A stretch of 64,000 nucleotides of DNA from Erwinia phyllosphaerae. GTDB lineage: Bacteria > Pseudomonadota > Gammaproteobacteria > Enterobacterales > Enterobacteriaceae. Positions within the stretch are counted from its first letter, which is position 1. Each line of letters begins with the position of its first letter. The stretch covers positions 62,001 through 126,000 of the forward strand of contig NZ_JAHSPF010000011.1 in assembly GCF_019132875.1 (NCBI RefSeq). The letters are read 5' to 3'. A model generated the notes under the pieces. That model was not told the DNA's origin. It saw nothing but the letters and a program-made list of their open reading frames with translations, and did no database searches. Positions 1-8,093 of this stretch are shown piece by piece. A program made the translations under genes and the position numbers.

Positions 1-444
1 ACATCGTCTGTCGGGCAAGGATAACAGCAAACGCTTTATTACACATTGCCGCAGAACGATAACCAAAACTGTATATTAATTTGCAGTTGTACTGCAATCT
101 CAAAAACAAAATGACGGGCTAATTAGGATTAATGCCGGGCCGTGACAATTATAACCCCTTATATATCACGGTACTAATTTGCCCTATTCAGATTTATCCG
201 ATGGTTTATTGCTACTGGTCAGATCAGTAAGAGGTAAATACATGGGTGGGTTTCTTTTGGCCAAAAGATAAAAAATCCTGTTGTTTTTGCGTCTGGAAAA
301 GTAAAAAAATATGACAGAGCCAAAGCGCCTGTTTCATTTAAATTTCTGCCCACTATCAAATCTTTTTCCTGCGCGGCCAGCTGAATAATTCGGCTACAGT
401 TAGTGGCTCAGGCACGTCTTTTTCATCCGGGAGAGCGAAGTTTT
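1..444. other. Non-coding stretch upstream of the dihydroxyacetone kinase gene
   Basis: AT-rich sequence with no credible gene on either strand. It must hold the promoter of the kinase gene, but no convincing -35/-10 pair or operator could be picked out by eye. A reading frame extends to a GTG at 403, but the protein family and the ribosome binding site favour the ATG at 445. Confidence 0.5.
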
Positions 445-2091
445 ATGAGACAGTTTTTTATGCATCAGAAAAGCGATGTGGTCAGCGAAGCCATTGAAGG
501 TACGCTGATCGCTAACCCTTATCACACCCTCAGCCTGCTTGATGCCGGGCCGGATATTCGGGTGGTGGTACGTAACGACTGGGATAAAAAGGAAGTCGCG
601 CTGATTTCCGGCGGCGGCTCCGGCCATGAACCGGCGCACGTGGGCTTCGTCGGCAAAGGAATGCTTACCGCCGCCGTCTGCGGCGATATTTTTGCTTCGC
701 CGAGCGTGGAGGCGGTGCTCAGCGCCATTATTAACGTTACGGGTGAAAAAGGCTGCCTGCTGATCGTTAAAAACTATACCGGCGACCGATTAAACTTCGG
801 CCTGGCGGCAGAAAAAGCCAAAAAGCTTGGCTTTAAGGTCGAGCTGGTAATGGTCACGGACGATATCGCGCTGCCGGACAACCCTCAGCCGCGTGGCATA
901 GCGGGAACGGCGCTGGTGCATAAAGTTGCCGGACACGCCGCCGCCAGCGGTAAATCGCTGGAAGAGGTCGCCGCCATCGCCAGTGAAGCGATAGCCGCCA
1001 CGGCCAGCATCGGTCTGGCCTTCAGCAGCTGCCACGTACCGGGAGAAAAACGGGACGAGCGCGTTAAAGAAGGGCAAAGCGAGCTGGGCATGGGCATTCA
1101 CGGCGAGCCTGGCGTCACCACGCTAAAAACGCAGGACAGTCGTGAAATCGTTTCTCTGATGGTGGAAAAACTGGCTGAGCATAACCCGCAAAAGCAAAAG
1201 GTTGCGCTGTTAATCAACAACCTTGGCGGCTTCTCCGCGCTGGAGATGGCCGTGCTGACGCGTGAGGTTTTACACTCTTCGCTGAAGGAAAACGTTGAGT
1301 TGCTGATTGGGCCAGCCACGCTGGTAAGCGCGCTGGATATGAAGGGCTTTTCGCTTTCCACGCTGCGGCTGACCGACGAGCTGACACAGGCCCTCTTGTC
1401 GCCGGTAGAGGCGAGCGGCTGGCAGCCAGCGCTGAAGGTACAGGCGAGCAAATCAGTTAAGGGCAAGAGGGCCGAGCGCCAACAAACATTTAAACCGTCG
1501 GAAAATGCCCAGGCGGCCGCCGTGGTGGCCTGCATCTGCGGCACGCTGATTGAGCTGGAAAACGAGCTTAACCAGCTGGATGCCAAAGTCGGCGACGGCG
1601 ATACCGGGTCAACTTTTGCCGCCGGGGCGAAAAAAATTCTGCAGGAGCTGGAGGCGAAAAAGCTGCCGCTAAACGAAACGGAAAGCCTGTTAACGCTAAT
1701 CGGCGAAGAGCTGGCAATAGTGATGGGCGGCTCCAGCGGCGTGCTGATGTCGATTATGTTCACCTCTGCCGGGCAGAAGCTGGAAGAGGGCGAGAAGTTG
1801 GCCGCAGCGCTGAGCTATGGCCTGGAGCGCATGCAGCATTACGGCGGCGCGCGGCCTGGCGATCGCACTATGATTGATGCGCTCGACCCCGCTTTCAGCG
1901 AGCTGGCGGCCGGAAAAAGCCTCAATGACGCAGCCGCAGCGGCCAAAGAGGGCGCGGAAAAAACGGCGCAGATGGGTAAAGCAAATGCGGGGCGCTCTTC
2001 CTATCTGAATCAGGAGAGCCTGAACGGCGTGAAAGATCCGGGCGCTTACGCGGTTGAACAGGTTTTTGCCCGGCTGGCCGCACAGCGTTAA
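445..2091 (+). CDS. ATP-dependent dihydroxyacetone kinase, DhaK-DhaL fusion
   Basis: Phosphorylates dihydroxyacetone (and possibly glyceraldehyde) with ATP in the cytoplasm, feeding glycolysis. The roughly 548-residue protein has an N-terminal DhaK domain with the Gly-rich GGGSGHEPAH motif near residue 55 and MGIHGEPG, whose His is the covalent substrate-binding residue in this family. The C-terminal DhaL domain carries KVGDGDTGST, which binds Mg-ADP. Length fits the single-chain Citrobacter/eukaryote type, not the three-part PTS-dependent E. coli DhaKLM. ATG 445 is chosen over GTG 403 because GGGAGAG lies about 10 bases upstream; a second ATG at 460 is possible. It stands alone, followed by a hairpin and a tandem repeat array. 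No regulator gene is adjacent. Confidence 0.93.
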   Translation: MRQFFMHQKSDVVSEAIEGTLIANPYHTLSLLDAGPDIRVVVRNDWDKKEVALISGGGSGHEPAHVGFVGKGMLTAAVCGDIFASPSVEAVLSAIINVTGEKGCLLIVKNYTGDRLNFGLAAEKAKKLGFKVELVMVTDDIALPDNPQPRGIAGTALVHKVAGHAAASGKSLEEVAAIASEAIAATASIGLAFSSCHVPGEKRDERVKEGQSELGMGIHGEPGVTTLKTQDSREIVSLMVEKLAEHNPQKQKVALLINNLGGFSALEMAVLTREVLHSSLKENVELLIGPATLVSALDMKGFSLSTLRLTDELTQALLSPVEASGWQPALKVQASKSVKGKRAERQQTFKPSENAQAAAVVACICGTLIELENELNQLDAKVGDGDTGSTFAAGAKKILQELEAKKLPLNETESLLTLIGEELAIVMGGSSGVLMSIMFTSAGQKLEEGEKLAAALSYGLERMQHYGGARPGDRTMIDALDPAFSELAAGKSLNDAAAAAKEGAEKTAQMGKANAGRSSYLNQESLNGVKDPGAYAVEQVFARLAAQR

Positions 2092-2110
2092 AAGCCTGTT
2101 GTTGTGAAAG

Positions 2111-2134
2111 CTGGCAGAGAAGGCATTCTGCCAG
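2111..2134 (+). terminator. Hairpin after the dihydroxyacetone kinase gene
   Basis: A perfect 8-bp inverted repeat (CTGGCAGA / TCTGCCAG) with an 8-base loop starts 20 bases after the kinase stop codon. It has no U-run, so it may be a weak or Rho-aided terminator. Its right arm runs into the first unit of the tandem array, so it could also be a decayed array member. Confidence 0.35.
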
Positions 2135-2347
2135 CCGCTAACGGCTGGCTATTCAAAACGCTATTTCCAGCCGCTAACGGCTGGCTATTCGGAACGCTAT
2201 TTCCAGCCGTTAACGGCAGGCTATTCAGAACGCTATTTCCAGCCGTTAACGGCAGGCTTTTCAGAACGCTATTTCCAGCCGCTAACGGCAGGCTATTCAA
2301 AATGCTATGTCCAGCCGTTTACGGCTGGCTTTTCAAAACGCCAGCCG
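2131..2347. repeat. 36-bp tandem array, six full units plus a partial one, each with a palindromic core
   Basis: CCAGCCG recurs at 2131, 2167, 2203, 2239, 2275 and 2311, an exact 36-bp period, and once more at 2341 after a unit missing 6 bases. Each unit has a core CCAGCCG-YTAA-CGGCWGG, followed by an AT-rich spacer (TATTCAGAACGCTATTT type). The first two cores are perfect 7-bp inverted repeats; units three to five share one arm change (CGGCAGG). The period is a multiple of three and most frames stay open on both strands, but no coding role is apparent. The array lies between the convergent 3' ends of the kinase gene and sbmA, so it could act as a double terminator, an mRNA 3' end stabiliser or a protein-binding array. 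Confidence 0.9.
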
Positions 2348-2361
2348 CATTATCCGTCGAT

Positions 2362-3579
2362 TCAGACCGCCTCTTCCGTTGTCGACTCGCTGTCCAGCAC
2401 CTGTTCAAACAACCGCAGGCGTTTATAAATGGAAAGCAAATCTACCAGCGTCGTCCAGGAGTAAACCAGATACTGGAAAGCGCCACGTACCTGCTCAAAA
2501 ACGTTATTGATCTGCTGAAGCAGGCCAAAGGTAATCGCCGCGCTAACGATAGAGGGGAACAGGATCACCAGGCCAAACACCACATCAAGCTGCAAATAGA
2601 GGGAACGGGCAATATTAAAATAGAGATAGTGGAAATAGAGCCGAAAATAATTTTTGCGGATCAGACCAAACAGATTCTGCACCGTCGGCGGCGTAGCGCG
2701 CGCGGCGTCGTCCTCGCCATAGACCAGCTCCTTACGATAGGCTGCTTCCACGCGCTGATTGCGAAACGACAGGCCCGGCAATTTAATGCCCACCACAGCC
2801 AGCAAGCCGGTGCCGAGCAGCGACCAGACCACCACCGCAATAACCAGCGCATAAGGCAGGTTGCCCAATAGCGGAACATCCTTTACGTGAACGGATAGCC
2901 CAACCAGCACCGGCAAAAAGGCGATAAGCGTCATTACGGCATTAATCAGGCTAACCCCCATGTCTTCCAGCGTAGAGGCAAAGCGCATAGTGTCTTCCTG
3001 CACGCGCTGCGCGGCTCCTTCAATCCCTCGTAGCCGCGACCAGTGCGCCATATAGTACTGGTTCATGGCCGTGCGCCAGCGGAAAACGTAGTGGCTGATA
3101 AAAAACATATTCAGCACATCGAGCAGTACGGCAATCAGCGCAATACTGAGGAAACCGCCAAGCTGCTGGTAAAGCGTGGCGATTTGCACCGTATTGGGAT
3201 GGGTTAATGCACGCTGAATCAGATCGTAAAATGGTTCATACCAGGCGTTGATAGCCACGTTCATCTGCACGGAAAACCAGGTCACAAAGATAATCAGCGC
3301 GGTTCCGGCTACCGACCAGCGCTGCCACGGATGTGGACTGAACCAGCGCCAGAATCCGGCAAACAGCGCAAAGGCCGCCAGATAATAAAGATAAAAAGCG
3401 ATTTCCGAGGGGGCGATAAAACGCAGCGCGTTATTGGGTAAAGGTGCGGCGTGCGCAAAGAACGAAAAATGAGAAAACCAGCTTTTGCCGCCTTCAAACC
3501 ACAGCAAAACAGCAAAAAGACACCAGATGGCGGCGCTGCTAAAAAACAGTGCGGGCCGGGGAAAAAAGGATTTAAACAT
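2362..3579 (-). CDS. sbmA: Peptide antibiotic transporter SbmA
   Basis: Inner-membrane, proton-driven importer of peptides. In E. coli it is the entry route for microcins B17 and J25, Bac7 and bleomycin-type compounds. The 405-residue product matches the 406-residue E. coli SbmA/BacA family in length and in several hydrophobic segments. It shows the family-type sequence [14 protein letters not shown] near residue 105 and [14 protein letters not shown] near residue 185, and has no ATPase domain. ATG 3579 (MFKSFFPRP) is chosen because the upstream 51-residue extension is low in family features. The natural cargo is unknown. A microcin-like export cassette 25 kb away raises the question of peptide traffic both ways, which is inference only. 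Confidence 0.93.
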   Translation of the reverse strand: MFKSFFPRPALFFSSAAIWCLFAVLLWFEGGKSWFSHFSFFAHAAPLPNNALRFIAPSEIAFYLYYLAAFALFAGFWRWFSPHPWQRWSVAGTALIIFVTWFSVQMNVAINAWYEPFYDLIQRALTHPNTVQIATLYQQLGGFLSIALIAVLLDVLNMFFISHYVFRWRTAMNQYYMAHWSRLRGIEGAAQRVQEDTMRFASTLEDMGVSLINAVMTLIAFLPVLVGLSVHVKDVPLLGNLPYALVIAVVVWSLLGTGLLAVVGIKLPGLSFRNQRVEAAYRKELVYGEDDAARATPPTVQNLFGLIRKNYFRLYFHYLYFNIARSLYLQLDVVFGLVILFPSIVSAAITFGLLQQINNVFEQVRGAFQYLVYSWTTLVDLLSIYKRLRLFEQVLDSESTTEEAV

Positions 3580-3959
3580 AGCGACTCCAGAACGGTTACG
3601 TCCTCTTATAGCCCGACTGGATGTTAATGGTCTTGCTGAGATTGTATCCGCAGGTGTCGGTTTGTCTGATTTAGTAATAAAACAGCGGCTAAGGTTGGTT
3701 ATGTATGACATCCGCCAGCCGTCCCGGCACAATACCCACTTAAGTTCTGTTTATCGGTTCGGCAAAATAAACTCTGAATATTATTTAAACGAGGCCGATA
3801 ATCGGATAAGCGCCTTCAGGAGCTTTGGTTTTCCCGATCCGGTGACAGGCAACAGCGGCACGGGATAAGAAGGCGCGCTTCTACCGGCAGGGCTGTCTGT
3901 ACAGGCTTATCGACAGGCCGGAGCCTTCTTTGGGACACTGTTCCCCAGGCGGAAAAATA
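3580..3959. other. Divergent control region of sbmA and the PAS-GGDEF-EAL gene
   Basis: About 380 bases between two divergent starts. Frames reading through it are shadows. Several short inverted repeats are visible in the GC-rich part at 3840-3930, but none matches an operator I recognise. Promoters for both genes must lie here. Confidence 0.4.
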
Positions 3960-6854
3960 ATGAATAACAATGATGATGTAATGTACCGGCTGCTGGTGCA
4001 AAGCGTAGCGGGTTACGCCATTTATATGCTGACACCTGACGGAACCGTGGCTAACTGGAATACCGGTGCCGAACGGGCAAAAGGCTACGTGGCGCAAGAG
4101 ATTGTCGGCAGAAATTTTAGCTGCTTTTACAGCGAGGAAGAGCAAGACAAAGGTGTGCCACAGCGCAACCTTGCCAGTGCCCGCAAAATCGGCCGTTATG
4201 AAACGGAAGGCTGGCGCTATCGTAAAGACGGCAGCGCGTTTTGGGCACACGTGGTTATCGACGCTATTGTCGATAACGGCGAACTGATTGGCTTCGCTAA
4301 AATTACCCGCGACTGTACCGAACAGCAGGCCCAGCTTGCCGAACAGCGCGCGCAGGAACAGAAATTCCGGCTGCTGGTCGAAGGCGTGACCGATTACGCC
4401 ATCTACATGCTCGACCAGGATGGCTACGTAGTGAACTGGAACGAAGGCGCGCGGCGCTCCAAAGGCTACACGGCCGAGGAAATTGTCGGCAAACACTTCT
4501 CCTGTTTCTACAGCACGCAGGACAGGCTGGCGAAACTGCCGGAAACCAATCTGAAAACCGCCTATCGCACCGGTCGCTTTGAAGAGCAGGGCTGGCGCTA
4601 TCGCAAAGACGGCACTTCCTTCTGGGCGCACGTGGTGATTGATGCTGTTTATGACGATGACGGCAAGCTGATTGGCTATGCCAAAATTACCCGCGACTGT
4701 ACCGAACAACAGCGCACGCTGCGCGAACAGCGTGAAAGAGAACAGGTTTTCCGGCTACTGGTAGAAGGCGTAACCGATTACGCTATCTACATGCTCGATC
4801 CTAAAGGGCATGTTGTTAACTGGAACGCCGGAGCGCATCGCGCCAAAGGCTATACCGCTGATGAAATCGTCGGCAAACACTTCTCCTGTTTCTATAGCGC
4901 CCAGGATCGGCTGGCCTGCTTACCGGATAACAACCTCTCTATTGCCAAAACCGTTGGGCGCTTCGAAGACCAGGGCTGGCGCTATCGTAAAGACGGCAGC
5001 GCTTTTTGGGGACATGTGGTGATTGAGGCAATTTATAATGACGAAGGCAATCTGCTGGGCTTCGCCAAAATTACCCGTGACTGCACCGAACTGCGCGAAT
5101 ATGAGCAGCAAATTTTGCGGGCGAAAGATCTGGCCGAGCAGAACAGCGCGCGCATGGCTTCGCTGTCGAAATTTCTGGACACCATCATCGCTAATATTCC
5201 TTCGTGCGTGATAGTAGAAGACGTGGTGTCGCGTGAAGTCCTGCTGCTGAACAGCAAAGCGGAACAGCTGCTGGGCGTCAAGACCAAAGAGATTACCGGC
5301 AAAAAGCTGGACAGCTTTATGCCTTCGGAACTGAGCAGCTATTTTTCTCAGCTGGCAACCGCCGCGCAGCGTAACGAAGGCCTGCATAAAAACGAGCAGC
5401 TGCTGCGAACCCGTGGCGGCGAGCGAATTATTAACGCTTCGGCCTCCATCATTAACGGTAACGACGCGCGTAACAGCTACGTGCTGCTGATTGCTGACGA
5501 CGTGACCGATCAGCGTGCGGCGGATGCGCGTATTCATCATATGGCGCATCACGACAATCTCACCAGCCTGCCAAACCGCGTGCTGTTTAGCCAGCGGCTA
5601 AATGAAGCGCTGCGTAAGGATTTTGACGCCGGCAAACAGACGGCGGCGCTCTGCCTGGATCTGGATAATTTTAAAAATGTGAATGACGCGCTGGGCCATC
5701 AGGTTGGCGACGATCTGCTGCGCGCCGTTGCCAGCCGTCTGCGTAGCGTACTGCGCGAGCAGGATACGCTGGCGCGTAACGGCGGCGATGAGTTTTCCAT
5801 CGTGCTGCCGGGCCTGACGCAGGTGGAAGAGGCCGAGGCGGTAGCGAGCCGGCTGATTGACGCGATCCGTCCCATTTTCAACGTGGACGGACATAATCTG
5901 ACCGTAGGGCTGAGCATTGGTATCTCTCTGGCGTCGGCTGGCCTGACCACGCCAGACGAGCTGCTGCGCTGCGCCGATATGGCGCTGTATGAAGCCAAGC
6001 GCAACGGGCGCAATCGTTTTGAACACTTCTCCAGCGAAATGGGCGAGGCCGCCAGCAAACGGCGCATGATTGAAAACGACCTGCGTGAAGCGATGACCCA
6101 TCGGCATCTTAAGCTTTATTATCAGCCGATTACCGATGGCGAAGGCCAGAAAATTATCAGCTATGAGGCGCTGATGCGCTGGCATCACCCCCGCCAGGGT
6201 TTGATTATGCCGCTGGACTTTATTCCCGTGGCGGAAGAGACCGGGCTGATCCATTCACTCGGCGCGTTTGCACTGCACGAAGCCTGTCGCGAAGCGGTGA
6301 AATGGCCGGAAGATCAGAGCGTGGCGGTCAACCTGTCGCCGCTCCAGTTTAAAAACAGCTCGCTGGTGTCGGTGGTCGAAGCGGCGTTAACAGATTCCGG
6401 GCTGGCACCTTACCGGCTGGAAGTGGAAATAACCGAATCGGTCTTGCTGGATAACACGCTGGTCAATATACGCATTCTGCAAAAGCTGAAGAAGCTGGGT
6501 GTGCGTATCGCGCTGGATGATTTCGGCACCGGCTACTCTTCACTCAGCTATTTACGCTCTTTTCCGTTTGATAAAATCAAAATCGATAAGTCGTTTATTA
6601 ACGATATGAAAGATAGCCGCGAGGCGCTGGCAATAATTCGCGCCATTACCGGCATGAGCCGCAGCCTGGATATTCAAATTACGGCGGAAGGCGTAGAAAA
6701 CAGTGAGCAGTTTGAACAGCTGAAAATAGAGGGCTGTACGCTGTTCCAGGGCTACTATTTTGGCCGCCCACAGCCGTCGGAAACGCGCCTGAAGCTGTTC
6801 AACTCAACGGAGAAGCTGGCAGGAGAAAACCACTCATCTTCCCCACGTAAGTAA
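3960..6854 (+). CDS. PAS(x4)-GGDEF-EAL cyclic-di-GMP turnover protein
   Basis: A roughly 964-residue cytoplasmic signalling protein predicted to make and/or degrade cyclic-di-GMP. Three almost identical PAS domains lie at about residues 8-125, 135-253 and 263-380, with a period of 127-128 codons. Each contains YAIYML, NWN.GA, GYTA-EIVG-FSCFY, GWRYRKDG and FAKITRDCTE. A fourth, divergent PAS (about 400-520) follows. The GGDEF motif is intact at residues 608-612 (NGGDEF) and the EAL motif at 736-738 (YEALMRW). EAL-domain catalytic landmarks DDFGTGYSS and the late ITAEGVE are present, so both activities are possible. No membrane segment or signal peptide is seen. ATG 3960 has GGCGGA upstream; an upstream TTG at 3930 is less likely. 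The gene stands alone, divergent from sbmA. Confidence 0.93.
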   Translation: MNNNDDVMYRLLVQSVAGYAIYMLTPDGTVANWNTGAERAKGYVAQEIVGRNFSCFYSEEEQDKGVPQRNLASARKIGRYETEGWRYRKDGSAFWAHVVIDAIVDNGELIGFAKITRDCTEQQAQLAEQRAQEQKFRLLVEGVTDYAIYMLDQDGYVVNWNEGARRSKGYTAEEIVGKHFSCFYSTQDRLAKLPETNLKTAYRTGRFEEQGWRYRKDGTSFWAHVVIDAVYDDDGKLIGYAKITRDCTEQQRTLREQREREQVFRLLVEGVTDYAIYMLDPKGHVVNWNAGAHRAKGYTADEIVGKHFSCFYSAQDRLACLPDNNLSIAKTVGRFEDQGWRYRKDGSAFWGHVVIEAIYNDEGNLLGFAKITRDCTELREYEQQILRAKDLAEQNSARMASLSKFLDTIIANIPSCVIVEDVVSREVLLLNSKAEQLLGVKTKEITGKKLDSFMPSELSSYFSQLATAAQRNEGLHKNEQLLRTRGGERIINASASIINGNDARNSYVLLIADDVTDQRAADARIHHMAHHDNLTSLPNRVLFSQRLNEALRKDFDAGKQTAALCLDLDNFKNVNDALGHQVGDDLLRAVASRLRSVLREQDTLARNGGDEFSIVLPGLTQVEEAEAVASRLIDAIRPIFNVDGHNLTVGLSIGISLASAGLTTPDELLRCADMALYEAKRNGRNRFEHFSSEMGEAASKRRMIENDLREAMTHRHLKLYYQPITDGEGQKIISYEALMRWHHPRQGLIMPLDFIPVAEETGLIHSLGAFALHEACREAVKWPEDQSVAVNLSPLQFKNSSLVSVVEAALTDSGLAPYRLEVEITESVLLDNTLVNIRILQKLKKLGVRIALDDFGTGYSSLSYLRSFPFDKIKIDKSFINDMKDSREALAIIRAITGMSRSLDIQITAEGVENSEQFEQLKIEGCTLFQGYYFGRPQPSETRLKLFNSTEKLAGENHSSSPRK

Positions 6855-6875
6855 ACGATAATTAAGCAAATTATC

Positions 6876-6916
6876 AACACCAACGGGCGGGGAAAGACTG
6901 CCGCCTGCTGGTGTTT
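6876..6916 (+). terminator. Hairpin after the GGDEF-EAL gene
   Basis: AACACCA (6876) pairs with TGGTGTT (6909), and the interior GGCGG/CCGCC can extend the stem. It lies 22 bases after the stop codon. Only TTT follows, so termination strength is uncertain. Confidence 0.5.
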
Positions 6917-6963
6917 ACCCCATTCAGCCGTATACACCCTTCCTTTCCGTACATGATTAAAAT

Positions 6964-7090
6964 CGCCACGCCACGCCACGCCACGCCACGCCATGTCACG
7001 CCAGGTCAGATCAGATCAGGTCAGATCAGGTCAGAAGCACGTCAGGTCAGAGGCAAGCAAAGCCAGAAGCACGCCACGCCAGAAGCCAGG
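6964..7090. repeat. Low-complexity tract: six CGCCA units, then AGGTC/AGATC-rich repeats
   Basis: Six perfect CGCCA pentamers run from 6964 to 6993. They are followed by a degenerate series built from CAGGTCAGATCAG-type units to about 7060, then AGAAGCACGCCACGCCAGAAGCC. Nothing in it looks coding. It lies between the GGDEF-EAL hairpin and the gluconate dehydrogenase promoter. Unit number in such tracts often changes by slippage. Confidence 0.85.
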
Positions 7091-7358
7091 CCTTGCGCCG
7101 CCTGCGGGCTGCATAAATTGTTTTTCAGCTATGGATAAGCGATTCTCAGTGCGTCCTGAATGTTAATAAAATTGTGCGATTTTGTTTATTTGATCTAAAT
7201 TTTTGCAGCTATACCTGTTAAAATGCACGTTTTGTTACCGGTAACATTGATACAAATCACGCCAGCCCTCGATTTTTATAAAAAAACAGGTTAACGGGGC
7301 ATAAATCGCAAATTCTTATTAGCTGTTGTACCAGGCAATTTTTGATAAAGGCAATGAC
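7091..7358 (+). promoter_or_regulatory. Probable promoter region of the gluconate dehydrogenase operon
   Basis: AT-rich leader directly before the three-gene operon. It includes GTTACCGGTAACATTG around 7233-7250, whose core GTTACCGGTAAC is a perfect palindrome, just the form of GntR (gluconate repressor)-type operators (ATGTTACCGGTAACAT-like). I infer gluconate-responsive control. The match is to my memory of the E. coli GntR site and was not computed. Confidence 0.55.
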
Positions 7359-8093
7359 ATGTCGGAAGAAACCATCAGAAACTCCCGCCGGGATTTTCTG
7401 CTAAAAACTATTACGCTCGCGCCCGCTGTCGCCATCGGCAGTACCGGCCTTGGCGCTTTAACTGCACCTACACCCGCCGCCGCCGCGCCTGAACCCGCAG
7501 GCCCGCAAAAGGCACGGGACTATCAGCCCACCTGGTTCACGCCGGAAGAATACGCTTTGGTAAAAGCGGCCGTGGCGCGCCTGATCCCCGCTGACGATCG
7601 CGGCCCTGGCGCACTGGAAGCTGGCGTGCCGGAATATATCGATCGCCAGATGAATACGCCGTACGCCACGGGCGCAAACTGGTATATGCAGGGTCCTTTT
7701 CACCCGGATGCGGATAAAGAGCTGGGGTACCAGTATCCGCTAATCCCGCGCGATATCTATCGCCTGGGCCTGGCCGACGCGGATGCCTTTGCGAAAGCGC
7801 AGCATGGCAAAGTGTTTGCTGAGCTAAACCACGACCAGCAGGATGCGCTGCTACAGGCGTTTGAAGCCGGGAAAGCGGAGTTTAAACAGGTGCCGGCGAA
7901 GGTTTTCTTCTCTTTCCTGTTACAAAATACTCGCGAAGGTTTCTTCAGCGATCCGATTCACGGCGGCAATCAGGGCATGGTCGGCTGGAAGCTGATTGGC
8001 TTCCCTGGCGCACGCGCCGATTTTATGGACTGGGTTGAACGTGGCGAGCGCTATCCGTTTCCTCCGGTATCAATTCGTGGGGAAAGAGCGTAA
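7359..8093 (+). CDS. Gluconate 2-dehydrogenase subunit 3 (gamma, Tat-exported)
   Basis: Small subunit of the membrane-bound, periplasm-facing FAD-dependent gluconate 2-dehydrogenase. It has no cofactor of its own and carries the folded flavoprotein across the membrane through the Tat system. The 244-residue product begins with a twin-arginine signal ([10 protein letters not shown]) followed by an Ala-rich hydrophobic stretch to about residue 45. The family fold follows, with [22 protein letters not shown] near residue 195. ATG 7359 is chosen over TTG 7326 because AAGG precedes it and the Tat motif then falls at residue 9. The stop overlaps the next start (TAATG), implying translational coupling with the flavoprotein. 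Confidence 0.9.
   Translation: MSEETIRNSRRDFLLKTITLAPAVAIGSTGLGALTAPTPAAAAPEPAGPQKARDYQPTWFTPEEYALVKAAVARLIPADDRGPGALEAGVPEYIDRQMNTPYATGANWYMQGPFHPDADKELGYQYPLIPRDIYRLGLADADAFAKAQHGKVFAELNHDQQDALLQAFEAGKAEFKQVPAKVFFSFLLQNTREGFFSDPIHGGNQGMVGWKLIGFPGARADFMDWVERGERYPFPPVSIRGERA

Noticed and set aside
2131..2347. CRISPR array
   Set aside because: Units are contiguous 36-bp repeats without unique spacers and there are no cas genes in the window.
2104..2871. Long frame encoding PAANGWLFKTLF-type repeats, 255 residues
   Set aside because: The repeats come from the non-coding 36-bp array and the rest is antisense to sbmA; the opposite strand is open as well, which reflects the 36-bp period rather than a protein.
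3485..3868. 127-residue plus-strand frame between sbmA and the GGDEF-EAL gene
   Set aside because: Overlaps the sbmA start antisense, has no ribosome binding site and low-quality composition; treated as a shadow.
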